64,000 nt of DNA from Wenyingzhuangia marina. Its GTDB lineage: Bacteria > Bacteroidota > Bacteroidia > Flavobacteriales > Flavobacteriaceae. Location of the stretch: the NCBI RefSeq assembly GCF_900130035.1, contig NZ_FQXQ01000001.1, forward strand, positions 620,001-684,000, read 5' to 3'. Of this stretch, positions 34,443 through 43,975 are shown piece after piece (within the stretch, counting starts at the first letter, position 1; the number at the start of each line of letters is the position of its first letter). The notes beneath the pieces are model-generated. The model did no database searches. It was not told the DNA's origin and saw only the letters and a program-made list of their open reading frames with translations. The position numbers and the translations under genes were made by a program.

Positions 34443-36665
34443 TTAAAACCAAAATCCAACGCTTATATAAATCGCATTATTTTTGTTTTCTGGAGACCAA
34501 GCATATCTAACGTCAATTGGGCCAAGAAAACTATCAGCACTATAACCAACAGAATATCCGGTTTTAGCATTTTTAAAGAAAGGTTCGTGCTTTAAAAAGT
34601 TAATAACATCGTCTGTAACAATAGCATAATTTGCGTAAAAATCAACGTAGTTTTTTTTGTAAAAACGATATCGAAGAGAAGCCGCTCCCTTGATGTATGA
34701 GTTACCAATAAGTTCAGAGAATGTGTATCCGTGAAAAGGCACATAGTTATTAATGAAATTGTTTCCATAACCCCCAATTCCATAATTTAAATTCTCTTGA
34801 TTGTCGTTAGTAATAGACATTCCACCATCAGCTTGAAGAAATAAAGAAACTGTGTTTGAAATGGTTTTAATTCCTTCTAGTAAAATTCTTGCCTGAGAAA
34901 TGGGAGCAAAGTTTTCATTGTAGTTACTAGAAGATAAATATGTTCTAAAAGTTGATTTGATTAGATAACCATTGTTAGGAAAGTTTTTCTTGTCATAGGT
35001 GTCAAGTTCTAATTTAGCTAAAAAATTAAAGTAATGTGATTTGTCAAAATAAGTTCTATCCTCATTGGGGTTTACTACAAATGTACGAGTATAAGAACGG
35101 ATGAATTGATGTTCAAATCCTAAAGAGATGGCAAATCTGTTTCTAAAATTAATTTGAGAATACAAATAGTTGTAAACATTGCTAAACTCAAAGCTGATGT
35201 TTTTGCTATTTTCATTTTCAAAGTTCATGTTGGTTTCTAGTTGGTTAAAAATAGAATTAAAGCCATAACTTAAAAAGTGTCCGTTGTCTACAAAATAATT
35301 TAGTTCCGCTCTAATATTATCACCAAAAGCAAGATCAAAAGACAAAAGATCGTTTCTTAAAAAAAGGTGTTTGTCTGTAACATTTATAAGGCCTGAAAGT
35401 TTGTATGTGGTATCATAATGAGCTCCGACTCTTAAATATAAAGATTGAGGATTTTCATCAATTTTAAAATTTAAATTCACAATGCTATCTTGTTCATCAA
35501 AAGAATAGCGAATACTATTAAAGTTTTTTGTTTGGGTTAAATAATTAATTCGATTACTTAATTCTACATTAGATATTTTTTCATTTTTTTTTATATCAAG
35601 TTTTCCTCTAAGATATCTTCGGGTATAATTATCAGCACCGCTTATGTTTATTTCGTTGATAATGTATTTTTTTCTATCAGCTTTTAATTTTGTTTTTTTT
35701 TCGAGAACTAGATTTTGTTGTGTTGCTAATTTTTCAAAAATGTCAATAAACTTATTTGCGGACTTTTCTCCTTCAGCAATAATTTGTTTAGTCTTATCAA
35801 AATCTACCATTCCATAATTAAATACGTCTGGATGAATATAGATATCAACATCATCTGTTTTACCATGTTCCTCTCCATATAGCTGATAGTTGATAATTTG
35901 ATCGATTACTTTTAAGGCAGAATCAATATTTTCAGGTTTTTGTAGCACACCTTGTACATCAACTCCTATAATAATATCTACGCCTTTTTTTTTCATAACA
36001 TCAATTGGAAAATTATCTGCAATTCCACCATCAATCACTGTTACTATAGAGTCTATCTTATAGGGTGATAAGAGTGTGGGTAATGAAGCACTAGATCTTA
36101 TGGCTTCTGGTAATGTTCCGCCATTTATTTCAATCCCTTTCCCGTTTTCAATGTTTGTTGCCATGCAGAAGAACGGAATAGGAAGTTTAGAAAAATCGTT
36201 AATGTGAGCTACAGGATAATAAAGTTCACTTAATTTATTATAAGTATTTTGCCCTTTGGATAAAGCTAAGGGTAATCCTATTTTCCAGTTCTTTACAGGA
36301 AGATTTAGTAAATATTTTTCACCGTGTTTTTTGTCAAAAAAAGAAGAGTATTTTCTATCAATCTTGTCACTTAACATTTCCATAAAATCAATAGAAGTAA
36401 TAATAGAGTCTATCTGATTTGCAGTATAGCCAGTTGCATATAAGGCACCTACAGCAGCTCCCATACTAGTTCCACCAATATAATCTATTTTTAAACCTGC
36501 TTTCTCTATGGCTTTTATAACACCAATATGTGCAAATCCTTTAGCGCCACCACCACTTAATACCAGACCTATTTTGGGTCTAGTAAAAATAGAGTCAATT
36601 TTTAGTTCTTGACTATAGGAGAATTGACAAATAAGGATAAAAAGAAGCAGTAATTTTACTTTCAT
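34443..36665 (-). CDS. Patatin-like phospholipase with Omp85-type barrel
   Basis: A 740-residue exported protein. After a signal peptide (MKVKLLLLFILICQFSYSQ) comes a patatin domain with oxyanion hole GGGAKG (38-43), nucleophile Ser67 in GGTSMG, and the catalytic Asp in DGGIADNFP near residue 210. A POTRA-like segment (about 335-400, INEISGADNYTRRYLRGKLD pattern) follows, and then a 16-strand surface-antigen barrel ending VGFWF. This matches the PlpD-like class, predicted to place a lipase at the outer membrane. It lies upstream of rng's terminator and 12 bases after uvrC, probably in the same transcript. Confidence 0.88.
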   Translation of the reverse strand: MKVKLLLLFILICQFSYSQELKIDSIFTRPKIGLVLSGGGAKGFAHIGVIKAIEKAGLKIDYIGGTSMGAAVGALYATGYTANQIDSIITSIDFMEMLSDKIDRKYSSFFDKKHGEKYLLNLPVKNWKIGLPLALSKGQNTYNKLSELYYPVAHINDFSKLPIPFFCMATNIENGKGIEINGGTLPEAIRSSASLPTLLSPYKIDSIVTVIDGGIADNFPIDVMKKKGVDIIIGVDVQGVLQKPENIDSALKVIDQIINYQLYGEEHGKTDDVDIYIHPDVFNYGMVDFDKTKQIIAEGEKSANKFIDIFEKLATQQNLVLEKKTKLKADRKKYIINEINISGADNYTRRYLRGKLDIKKNEKISNVELSNRINYLTQTKNFNSIRYSFDEQDSIVNLNFKIDENPQSLYLRVGAHYDTTYKLSGLINVTDKHLFLRNDLLSFDLAFGDNIRAELNYFVDNGHFLSYGFNSIFNQLETNMNFENENSKNISFEFSNVYNYLYSQINFRNRFAISLGFEHQFIRSYTRTFVVNPNEDRTYFDKSHYFNFLAKLELDTYDKKNFPNNGYLIKSTFRTYLSSSNYNENFAPISQARILLEGIKTISNTVSLFLQADGGMSITNDNQENLNYGIGGYGNNFINNYVPFHGYTFSELIGNSYIKGAASLRYRFYKKNYVDFYANYAIVTDDVINFLKHEPFFKNAKTGYSVGYSADSFLGPIDVRYAWSPENKNNAIYISVGFWF

Positions 36666-36677
36666 AATAGTATAAAG

Positions 36678-38471
36678 TTACTCTTTTTTATGATAGAAAT
36701 TATGTAATTTTTCAGCCCTAGAATTGCCTAAAACACTACTTAGCTGCTCTATTGTTGCTGATTTTATTCTTTTAACGGATTTAAAATATTGCAATAATGC
36801 TTCTACACTTTGTTTTCCAATTCCTGGAATAGTTTCTAATTCTGAATTTAAAGCAGTGTTGCTACGTCTATTTCTATGATGTGTAATTCCAAATCTGTGT
36901 GCTTCGTTTCTTAATTGTTGTAAAATTTTTAGTGTTTCAGATTTTTTATCTAAATACAAAGGAATTGGATCGTCTGGAAAAAACAATTCCTCCAGTCTTT
37001 TGGCAATACCAATAATGGCAATTTTATTTCTTAAGCCTAGAAGATCTAAACTTTTTAAGGCAGAAGATAATTGCCCTTTTCCTCCATCAATTAAAATTAA
37101 TTGTGGTAATGGTTGGTCTTCTTCTAATAGTCTTTTGTAGCGTCTGTAAACAGCTTCTTCCATTGATGCAAAATCATCAGGACCTTCTACTGTTTTAATG
37201 TTAAAATGTCTGTAATCTTTTTTGCTAGGTTTTCCATCTTTAAAAACCACGCAAGCAGCTACAGGATTTGTTCCTTGTATGTTGGAGTTGTCAAAACATT
37301 CAATATGTCTAGGCTCTGCACTTAAGTGTAAATCTGTTTTCATTTGAGCCATAATTCTTTTGGTATGGCGTTCCGGATCTACAATTTGTACTTGCTTAAA
37401 TTGCTCTTGTCTGTAATATTTTGCATTTCTTAAAGAAAGTTCTACTACACGTAATTTGTCTCCTTGTTTAGGAACGGTCACTTTTATGTGCTCTCCAACA
37501 TTTACTTTAAATGGGACTAAAATTTCTGGACTAATAGAATTAAATCTTTCTCTTAGTTCTACAATGGCTAGTTCTAGTAGTTCTTTATCGCTTTCATCTA
37601 ATTTTTTCTTGATTTCTATGGTGTGAGATTGAATGATAGACCCATTAGAAATTTTAAAGAAATTTACATAACCTGCCGTTTCATCAGACAAAATAGAAAA
37701 CACGTCAACATTGTTAATAGTTGGACTTATAATGGTTGATTTTGATTGATAGTTAGCCAACAAATCCATTTTTTCTTTTATTTTTTGAGCTTCTTCAAAC
37801 TCCATTTTGCTAGCAAATTCATGCATCATGTTTTCAAAAGCAATAATAGAATCTTTAAAGTTTCCTTTAATAATGTTTCTAATGGCGGTAATTTGGTTGT
37901 TGTATGCAGTTTCAGTTTGCAGACCTTCGCACGGACCTTTGCATTTTTTAATATGATAATCTAAACAAACCTTAAACTTTCCTGTATTGATGTTTTCGTG
38001 ACTTAAATCGAATATGCAACTACGGATTTGATAGAGCTCTTTGATTAAATCTAACAAAGCATAAGCAGTTTTTACACTGGTATATGGACCAAAATATTCC
38101 GATCCGTCTTTAATCATTTTTCTAGTGACAAAAATTCTAGGAAAACGTTCTTTTTTAATGCAAATCCAAGGATATGTTTTGTCGTCTTTTAACAATACAT
38201 TGTACTTAGGTTTGTACTTTTTGATGAGATTGTTCTCTAGTAGAAGTGCATCAGTCTCGGTAGCCACCACAATATGTTTGATGTCTACAATTTTAGAAAC
38301 CAAAATTCTGGTTTTAGCATCATCGTGAGTTTTGGTAAAATAACTGCTAACTCTTTTTTTTAGGTTGATGGCTTTACCTACATAAATAATTGTTCCCTCC
38401 TTGTTAAAGTATTGATATACTCCTGGGGTAGATGGTAAAACGGCTATTTTAAGTTTTAAATCGTCAATCAC
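36678..38471 (-). CDS. uvrC: Excinuclease ABC subunit C
   Basis: A 597-residue nuclease that makes the dual incisions in nucleotide-excision repair. In order: the GIY-YIG domain (PGVYQYFNKEGTIIYVGKA), the UVR motif (FEEAQKIKEKMDLL), the RNase H-like endonuclease domain (IECFDNSNIQGTNPVAACV, LILIDGGKGQLSSAL) and tandem helix-hairpin-helix motifs (IPGIGKQSVEALLQYF). The start is GTG at 38469-38471; MIDDLKLKI follows the family pattern. Confidence 0.96.
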   Translation of the reverse strand: MIDDLKLKIAVLPSTPGVYQYFNKEGTIIYVGKAINLKKRVSSYFTKTHDDAKTRILVSKIVDIKHIVVATETDALLLENNLIKKYKPKYNVLLKDDKTYPWICIKKERFPRIFVTRKMIKDGSEYFGPYTSVKTAYALLDLIKELYQIRSCIFDLSHENINTGKFKVCLDYHIKKCKGPCEGLQTETAYNNQITAIRNIIKGNFKDSIIAFENMMHEFASKMEFEEAQKIKEKMDLLANYQSKSTIISPTINNVDVFSILSDETAGYVNFFKISNGSIIQSHTIEIKKKLDESDKELLELAIVELRERFNSISPEILVPFKVNVGEHIKVTVPKQGDKLRVVELSLRNAKYYRQEQFKQVQIVDPERHTKRIMAQMKTDLHLSAEPRHIECFDNSNIQGTNPVAACVVFKDGKPSKKDYRHFNIKTVEGPDDFASMEEAVYRRYKRLLEEDQPLPQLILIDGGKGQLSSALKSLDLLGLRNKIAIIGIAKRLEELFFPDDPIPLYLDKKSETLKILQQLRNEAHRFGITHHRNRRSNTALNSELETIPGIGKQSVEALLQYFKSVKRIKSATIEQLSSVLGNSRAEKLHNFYHKKE

Positions 38472-38644
38472 AAAACAAAATTACTGAATAATGTTGATTG
38501 ATGAACCGAGATTAGTATTCATATTTATTAAAGAATTTTTCCACAAAATGTTTGATTAGAGGAAATATTATAAGAAAATAAATTAAGAGATTGAACTTTT
38601 ACACTTTTTAAGTGTACTATTATTAAACCATTAAATTAAAAATA

Positions 38645-39820
38645 ATGAAAACATTAAAATTATCTTTTTTCTTAATTATTTCTTTCTTAAGTTTTGAAAG
38701 TAATGCTCAACAAGCCAAAGAGATATTAGGAATTGCTAATGAACAAAAAGAGTTACAGTATTATCAAAACCAAAGTGAGTTGTGGAAAGAAAAGTTATCT
38801 ATTAATTCAAAAGATCGAAAGGCTTGGGTTAATTATTATAAAGCAAAAAGGGCTATATATCAAAAGAAAGATTACAAGTTTTGGGTAGAAAATAGAGCTG
38901 AAATTTTTAAAAAATTAGAACCCATTCTTGATGACTTATATAAAGAACTTCCTGATAGTTTTGAGTATTACTGGTTAAAATCAGGAAACACAGTAAATAA
39001 AGAAGAGGCTTTTAAGTTGGCTTCCAAAGCATATAATATTTCTCCAGAAAGAAAAGAAACTTATGAAGAATTGTTTATTTATTATATGACCAGATGGCAA
39101 ACAGAAAATGCAGCTACAATTGCTCAGAAAATTCTAAAATCAAACTTTTATGCAAACGCTCTGTATCAGTGGAATTTAAACTCATTAAATGTTGCGAATC
39201 CTCAATCAATTTTAATCACTCACGGTGATTTAGATACTTTACCAAGATGGGTTTTGCAGACAGGAAAATCAATACGAAATGATGTGTTAATCATAAATCC
39301 ATGGTTGATGGTTTATAGTAAAGAATATTTAAAAGGTGTTTTTTTAAAGCTAAATATTCCTTCGTTTTATAAATCAGTTTTGGATTTTAAGAATAAGGAA
39401 ATTTATAAAAATAAATTACTCAAATACATTATTGATCAAGTAGGAAAAACTAGAACCATTCATTTTGATTGTGGTACAGATGTTAAATTATTTGAAACGT
39501 TGAATATTAAAGAAAAAATGTATTTAACGGGTGTTTCTTTTACTTATAGTAATGAGGTGATTGATAATTTAAAGATTACAAAACATAATTTTGAAGAGGT
39601 ATTGTATTTAGATTATTTGTTTTCAGATTTTCAAATGCATCCTCAGTCTGACATTGTTAAAAAAACTTTAAATATTAGCTATATTCCAGGTTTAATGAAA
39701 ATGAAAAGCTATTACACAACTGCTAGTAATCAAAAAATGATTCAGAAGTATGATTCTTTAATTAATAAGATTCTTGAAGATAGTGGGCGTAAGGAAGAGA
39801 TTTTGTCTTGGTATGAGTAA
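38645..39820 (+). CDS. Exported protein with TPR-like part and DUF2723-like C-terminal segment
   Basis: A 391-residue protein with signal peptide (MKTLKLSFFLIISFLSFESNA). The middle is helical and TPR-like (AFKLASKAYNISPERKETYE, ENAATIAQKILKSNF). The segment ILITHGDLDTLPRWVLQTG then RNDVLIINPWLM closely resembles the soluble C-terminal domain of DUF2723 membrane proteins (NGDNDTFPLWYLQ then RTDVRVVNLSLL), but here no transmembrane domain is attached. The function is unknown. It overlaps the ECF sigma factor start by 8 bases, so it is probably part of, or sensor for, that regulatory unit. Confidence 0.65.
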   Translation: MKTLKLSFFLIISFLSFESNAQQAKEILGIANEQKELQYYQNQSELWKEKLSINSKDRKAWVNYYKAKRAIYQKKDYKFWVENRAEIFKKLEPILDDLYKELPDSFEYYWLKSGNTVNKEEAFKLASKAYNISPERKETYEELFIYYMTRWQTENAATIAQKILKSNFYANALYQWNLNSLNVANPQSILITHGDLDTLPRWVLQTGKSIRNDVLIINPWLMVYSKEYLKGVFLKLNIPSFYKSVLDFKNKEIYKNKLLKYIIDQVGKTRTIHFDCGTDVKLFETLNIKEKMYLTGVSFTYSNEVIDNLKITKHNFEEVLYLDYLFSDFQMHPQSDIVKKTLNISYIPGLMKMKSYYTTASNQKMIQKYDSLINKILEDSGRKEEILSWYE

Positions 39821-40388
39821 AAAGACTTCAAAATATGAAAGAAAAGATTTCTTGAGTTTTTCAGATGAAGAACTCATGAAGCTTTTTGCATTGGAAAATA
39901 ATGAACTGGCATTTGAAGAAGTTTATAAAAGATATTTTAACTCTTTATCTAAATACATTGGTTGGATGGCTAAAGATATAGACATGGCTAAGGATATTGT
40001 TCAAGGAGTTTTTAGTAAATTATATAACAATCCTCAACTCTATAATTCAGATAAGAAATTTAAAACATGGGTATATGCTACGGCTAAAAATAAGTTAACC
40101 AATCAGTGGAGAGATATTAAGAATAGAGATCGTATTTTGAGTGAATCTCTATTTTTAACCGAAGATACCTCTTCTGGTGTAACTAGTGATTCTAAAATGA
40201 TTCAGATAACAGAGGCGTTAGAGAATTTATCAGAGAGTCATAAGGATATATTTGTTTTAAAGTACTCTTCAAATTTAACAATTAAAGAAATTAGTGAAAT
40301 ATATAATTGTAGTGAGGGAACTGTAAAGTCTAGATTGTTTTATGCAATGAAAAAAATAAAGGAAATAATTAATGTGAAAAATCAGTAA
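39813..40388 (+). CDS. ECF-family RNA polymerase sigma factor
   Basis: A 191-residue extracytoplasmic-function sigma factor. The start at ATG 39813 (MSKKTSKYERKDFLSF) is preferred over an in-frame codon 39 bases upstream inside the previous gene. Region 2 is seen as LAFEEVYKRYFNSLSKYIGW, DMAKDIVQGVFSKLY and FKTWVYATAKNKLTNQWRD. Region 4 is seen as HKDIFVLKYSSNLTIKEISE and CSEGTVKSRLFYAMKKIK. It is translationally coupled to the exported protein gene upstream and followed 5 bases later by a membrane protein, probably its anti-sigma factor. Confidence 0.9.
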   Translation: MSKKTSKYERKDFLSFSDEELMKLFALENNELAFEEVYKRYFNSLSKYIGWMAKDIDMAKDIVQGVFSKLYNNPQLYNSDKKFKTWVYATAKNKLTNQWRDIKNRDRILSESLFLTEDTSSGVTSDSKMIQITEALENLSESHKDIFVLKYSSNLTIKEISEIYNCSEGTVKSRLFYAMKKIKEIINVKNQ

Positions 40389-40393
40389 GTACG

Positions 40394-40816
40394 ATGAAAG
40401 AAATAGAGAGTGATAAGATTTTTGATTTACTAGCAATAAAGTCTTATGAAGAACTTGATAATGCAGAAAGAGAATTGGTTGACAAAGAACTAAGTCCTAC
40501 AGAATATGAAAGTTTTAGAGATGTGATTAGAGACTTTAAAGAAGTAGATGAATCTATTGAATTGATAAAACCAGAAACAACATTTAAAAAGGCTCAAGAA
40601 AAAAAGAAGTGGTGGAACTATAGTATTCCTACATATCAAGTTGCTGCAGTTTTGGTAGTTGCTATGATGTCTACATTTATACTGACTAAAAATAGTATGA
40701 AGCAATCTACTGATATTGTGCAGGTTAATAGCCAATTAGATACGTTAAGAACTTCAAAGAAAAGTATAAATATGGAGGAGGAAAAATATCCTACTGCTTT
40801 TGTAATCTATTGGTAG
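40394..40816 (+). CDS. Small membrane protein, probable anti-sigma factor
   Basis: A 140-residue protein with one transmembrane helix (QVAAVLVVAMMSTFILT, about residues 81-97). The N-terminal 75 residues are cytosolic, acidic and helical (YEELDNAERELVDKELSPTE), and a short tail follows the helix. This topology, directly after an ECF sigma gene, is that of anti-sigma factors, and the N-terminal helices resemble the sigma-binding part of Bacteroidota anti-sigma factors. No zinc-finger HxxxCxxC is present. The role is inferred from topology and position. Confidence 0.6.
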   Translation: MKEIESDKIFDLLAIKSYEELDNAERELVDKELSPTEYESFRDVIRDFKEVDESIELIKPETTFKKAQEKKKWWNYSIPTYQVAAVLVVAMMSTFILTKNSMKQSTDIVQVNSQLDTLRTSKKSINMEEEKYPTAFVIYW

Positions 40817-40820
40817 TTTT

Positions 40821-40930
40821 GCGTTAAGGATTACAGTGACATCCTTTTGGTTATGGTGCTGGGGTGGGTTCTCGAAGCATAAAACCAAAAGATATAACGA
40901 AAAGCCTGACCTGAAAGGGAACGCCTTTTT
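40821..40930 (+). ncRNA. Candidate structured RNA / intergenic repeat element
   Basis: The segment can fold as a closed multi-branch structure. GCGTT (40821) pairs with AACGC (40920), AAGGAT (40826) with ATCCTT (40841), and TTTTGGTT (40845) with AACCAAAA (40883), with inner pairs TTAT/ATAA and TGCT/AGCA. A small CCT/AGG hairpin lies near the 3' end, followed by T5. Similar GCGTTAAGGATT...GGGAACGCC sequences recur, in my memory, in many flavobacterial intergenic regions. I cannot confirm an Rfam family. It could also act as the terminator of the sigma-factor operon. Confidence 0.45.
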
Positions 40931-40987
40931 AATTATAAGTTGTTTATAGGAATAAGATGTCTCCATGTGGTAATTGCCATTTGTACA

Positions 40988-41018
40988 TTGCAAATTGTCA
41001 TTTGAAAAAGTATCTTTG
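40988..41018 (+). promoter_or_regulatory. Promoter of tyrS
   Basis: A -33 TTG (40988-40990), a 20-base spacer and a perfect -7 TATCTTTG (41011-41018). The start codon follows 17 bases after the -7 element, giving a leader of about 13 nt. Confidence 0.65.
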
Positions 41019-41034
41019 CTCAAAATTTTTAAAA

Positions 41035-42333
41035 ATGGCTTACAACTTTGTTGAAGAATTGAAATGGAGAGGAATGATGCACGACATCATGCCGGGAACT
41101 GAAGAACAATTAGCAGAAGAAGTAACTGCAGGATATATTGGTTTTGATCCAACGGCAGATTCTTTACATATTGGAAGTTTAATTCCAATTATTGTATTAA
41201 TGCATTTTCAAAAAGCAGGGCATAAACCAATTGCTTTAATTGGAGGTGCTACAGGAATGATTGGAGATCCATCTGGAAAATCTGCAGAGCGTAATATGTT
41301 AGATGAAGAATCATTAGCAAAAAACGTAGCGGGGATTAAAAGTCAGTTAGAACGTTTTTTAGATTTTAATTCTGATGGTGAAAATGCAGCCGAGTTGGTA
41401 AACAACTACGACTGGATGAAAGATTTTACTTTGTTAGATTTTGTTCGTGATATTGGTAAGCATTTAACGGTGAATTACATGATGGCCAAAGATTCTGTAA
41501 AAAAACGTTTTACAGGAGAAGATGGTGCTGATGGAATGAGTTTTACAGAGTTTACGTATCAGTTATTTCAAGGGTATGATTTCTTGCATTTGTACCAAAA
41601 TAAGAATTGTAAATTACAAATGGGTGGTTCTGACCAGTGGGGAAATATTACCACAGGTACAGAATTGGTAAGACGTAAAGCGCAAGGAAAAGCTTATGCA
41701 ATGACTTGCCCGTTAATTACCAAAGCAGATGGAACTAAGTTTGGGAAATCTGAAGGAGGAAATATTTGGTTAGATAAAGATAGAACATCGGCTTATAAAT
41801 TTTACCAATATTGGTTAAATTCTTCGGATGAAGATTCTGAAAACTTTATTAAAAAGTTTACCTTTTTAACCAAAGAAGAAATTGAAACATTGATTGCTGA
41901 GCATAACGAAGCTCCACATTTACGTTTGTTACAAAAAAGATTGGCAGAGGAAGTAACTGTTATGGTACACTCTCAAGAAGATTTAGATAATGCGGTAAAA
42001 GCATCTTCTATTTTGTTTGGAAATTCTACAGCAAGTGATTTAAAATCTTTAGATGAACAAACTTTTTTAGATGTGTTTGATGGAGTTCCGCAAGCGGAAT
42101 TAAGTAAGGAGGAGTTGGTAGAAGGACTGGATATGATTGGAGCTTTGGCTGCAAAAACAAACTTTTTAGGATCTAATTCTGATGCTAGACGTGCATTAAA
42201 AGAAAATGCAGTATCTGTAAATAAAGAAAAAGTAAAAGAAGATTACAAAATTACAGAGGCTGATTTAATAGCTAATAAATATGTATTATTACAGAGAGGT
42301 AAAAAGAATTACTACTTAGTAAACTTTGTATAA
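41035..42333 (+). CDS. tyrS: Tyrosine--tRNA ligase
   Basis: A 432-residue class I synthetase. The start is set at ATG 41035 ([20 protein letters not shown]), because 26 further upstream residues in frame overlap the promoter. Motifs: [16 protein letters not shown] (HIGH region), [13 protein letters not shown] (tyrosine binding) and TKFGKSEGG (KMSKS equivalent). A C-terminal S4-like RNA-binding domain ends [12 protein letters not shown]. It is monocistronic, with a strong promoter and terminator. Confidence 0.96.
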   Translation: MAYNFVEELKWRGMMHDIMPGTEEQLAEEVTAGYIGFDPTADSLHIGSLIPIIVLMHFQKAGHKPIALIGGATGMIGDPSGKSAERNMLDEESLAKNVAGIKSQLERFLDFNSDGENAAELVNNYDWMKDFTLLDFVRDIGKHLTVNYMMAKDSVKKRFTGEDGADGMSFTEFTYQLFQGYDFLHLYQNKNCKLQMGGSDQWGNITTGTELVRRKAQGKAYAMTCPLITKADGTKFGKSEGGNIWLDKDRTSAYKFYQYWLNSSDEDSENFIKKFTFLTKEEIETLIAEHNEAPHLRLLQKRLAEEVTVMVHSQEDLDNAVKASSILFGNSTASDLKSLDEQTFLDVFDGVPQAELSKEELVEGLDMIGALAAKTNFLGSNSDARRALKENAVSVNKEKVKEDYKITEADLIANKYVLLQRGKKNYYLVNFV

Positions 42334-42351
42334 ATAATCATAAACAAGATT

Positions 42352-42387
42352 AAAAGCCCTTTTAAAAATTTTTTAAAAGGGCTTTTT
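42352..42387 (+). terminator. Terminator of tyrS
   Basis: A long stem AAAAGCCCTTTTAAAAA with its complement is followed by T5. Confidence 0.88.
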
Positions 42388-42508
42388 GTTATGGTAAATT
42401 GGACTTTTAGACATGTAAACACATCGTTGGTCGAATAAAACATGAATTAAAAGTCTTGTTGTAATAAATTTGAGTAGATACCTTAATTATTTAAAAAGTT
42501 ATAATTCC

Positions 42509-43462
42509 ATGAAAAAAACTTTATTAATATTCTTCGCTTTTTTTAGTGCTCAACTTTTTGCTCAAGAAGAAATCACTACTGAGGAAATTAAAAATCACAT
42601 TCAGTTTTTAACTTCTGATATAAATGCAGGTAGAATTCCTGGTGGAAAAGAAAACAAAAGAGTGGTAAAATATATCATAAAGGAGTTTAAAAAAATGGGA
42701 CTTGTTGCTTTTGATAAAAGTTATAAGCAAAAGTTTGAGGCAACTTTAAGAGTAGATAAAGATGTAAAGGAAAAGCCTATTGTAAAAACGTGTAATGTTA
42801 TTGGTTTTTTAGAAGGAAATGATCCTGAATTAAAAAAAGAATATATTGTTTTAGGTGCTCATTATGATCATTTAGGATTGGGAGGACCTACAGCAAAATC
42901 TGACAAAAGAAATGTGGTGTATCATGGAGCAGATGACAACGCTAGTGGAACATCAGCTTTGTTAGAAATTGCAGAGAAATTATCGTTTCATAAAAAAGAA
43001 TTAAAGCGCAGTGTTCTTTTTATTGCTTTTGGTGCAGAAGAACAAGGTTTGTTAGGAAGTAAATATTTTGTAGAACACCCATTGGTGCCATTAAATCAAA
43101 TTAAGTTGATGATTAACATGGATATGGTAGGTAGGCTAAATGCTGAAAAACAAGTTTATATGGGCGGAGCAGGAACTTTTCCTAGAGGAGAGGTGTTTAT
43201 GGCTAATTTAGGAAAATCATTAGGGTTGAATCCTGTAGTGCATGCTGGTTCTGTTGGAGGATCAGACCATGTCTCTTTTTATAAAAAAGGAATTTCAGTA
43301 ATGGGAATGCATACAGGAGGTCATGCTCAATATCATACACCAGAAGATACCTTGGAGCTGATAAACTTAGAAGGAGAAAAACTGGTAGGAGAATATATTT
43401 ATCAAACTATTTTGGCAAAGGCAACTTCTACAGAAAAGATGTACTTTATTAATCAAGATTAA
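42509..43462 (+). CDS. Exported M28-family metallopeptidase
   Basis: A 317-residue exported aminopeptidase-type zinc hydrolase. The start at ATG 42509 gives the signal MKKTLLIFFAFFSAQLFAQ; an in-frame codon 39 bases earlier would bury it. The di-zinc motif set of M28 is complete: VLGAHYDHLG (His, Asp), GADDNASGTSALLE (bridging Asp), FGAEEQGLLGS (Glu base and ligand), INMDMVGR (Asp), and a late His in HTGGHAQYHTPEDT. It probably trims peptides in the periplasm or outside the cell. A -7 element TAAATTTG lies at 42465-42472. Terminators bracket it. Confidence 0.9.
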   Translation: MKKTLLIFFAFFSAQLFAQEEITTEEIKNHIQFLTSDINAGRIPGGKENKRVVKYIIKEFKKMGLVAFDKSYKQKFEATLRVDKDVKEKPIVKTCNVIGFLEGNDPELKKEYIVLGAHYDHLGLGGPTAKSDKRNVVYHGADDNASGTSALLEIAEKLSFHKKELKRSVLFIAFGAEEQGLLGSKYFVEHPLVPLNQIKLMINMDMVGRLNAEKQVYMGGAGTFPRGEVFMANLGKSLGLNPVVHAGSVGGSDHVSFYKKGISVMGMHTGGHAQYHTPEDTLELINLEGEKLVGEYIYQTILAKATSTEKMYFINQD

Positions 43463-43469
43463 CTATAAA

Positions 43470-43506
43470 AAAACCTCTCTTATCTTCTAAAGATTTGAGA
43501 GGTTTT
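43470..43506. terminator. Bidirectional terminator between the M28 and YHS genes
   Basis: The stem AAAACCTCTC/GAGAGGTTTT has a further small ATCTT/AAGAT inner stem and T-runs on both strands, between convergent genes. Confidence 0.85.
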
Positions 43507-43531
43507 TAAATATTCAACTAAAATTAAACTA

Positions 43532-43975
43532 CTATTCTTTATATTTTGACCAATTTAGATCTGCTTGTTTTTTTAGTTTTTCAGGATTTCCATCCTTCCA
43601 TTTAGATAACGTATTTGTTCCCCAAGAATTGTAGAATAAGTATAATTTTCCGTCTCTAATTTCAAAAGTTTTAGGGTTGATGTCGTATTTTGTATTGTTA
43701 GCCCCAATAGCATAGGCACACCAACCCCCGTACTGAGGAACATATTTTTTTGGATCTTTTTTAAAAGTTTCTAGGTGTTGTTTACTTACAAACTTAAATT
43801 TAACACCATCATAAGTGGTGGTAAATTCTTTTTTCCCTTCTTCTGCTTTGTTATCAAAATAAGAAACCACATCATAGCCTTCGGCAACGTATCCTTTTTT
43901 AGTGTTGTAATCTTTTTCTTGTCCGTAAAAAACCGTACTTATTAATAAGGTGAGTAAAATGGCAATTTGTTTCAT
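43532..43975 (-). CDS. Exported YHS-domain protein
   Basis: A 147-residue protein with signal peptide (MKQIAILLTLLISTVFYGQ). The YHS-type domain is seen in VAEGYDVVSYFDNKAEEGKKEF, KFKFVSKQHLETFKKDPKKYVPQYGGWCAYAI and LYLFYNSWGTNTLSKW. YHS domains are associated with metal-handling enzymes; this stand-alone exported form is common in marine bacteria and its role is unknown. A 24-bp palindrome touches its start codon. Confidence 0.85.
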   Translation of the reverse strand: MKQIAILLTLLISTVFYGQEKDYNTKKGYVAEGYDVVSYFDNKAEEGKKEFTTTYDGVKFKFVSKQHLETFKKDPKKYVPQYGGWCAYAIGANNTKYDINPKTFEIRDGKLYLFYNSWGTNTLSKWKDGNPEKLKKQADLNWSKYKE

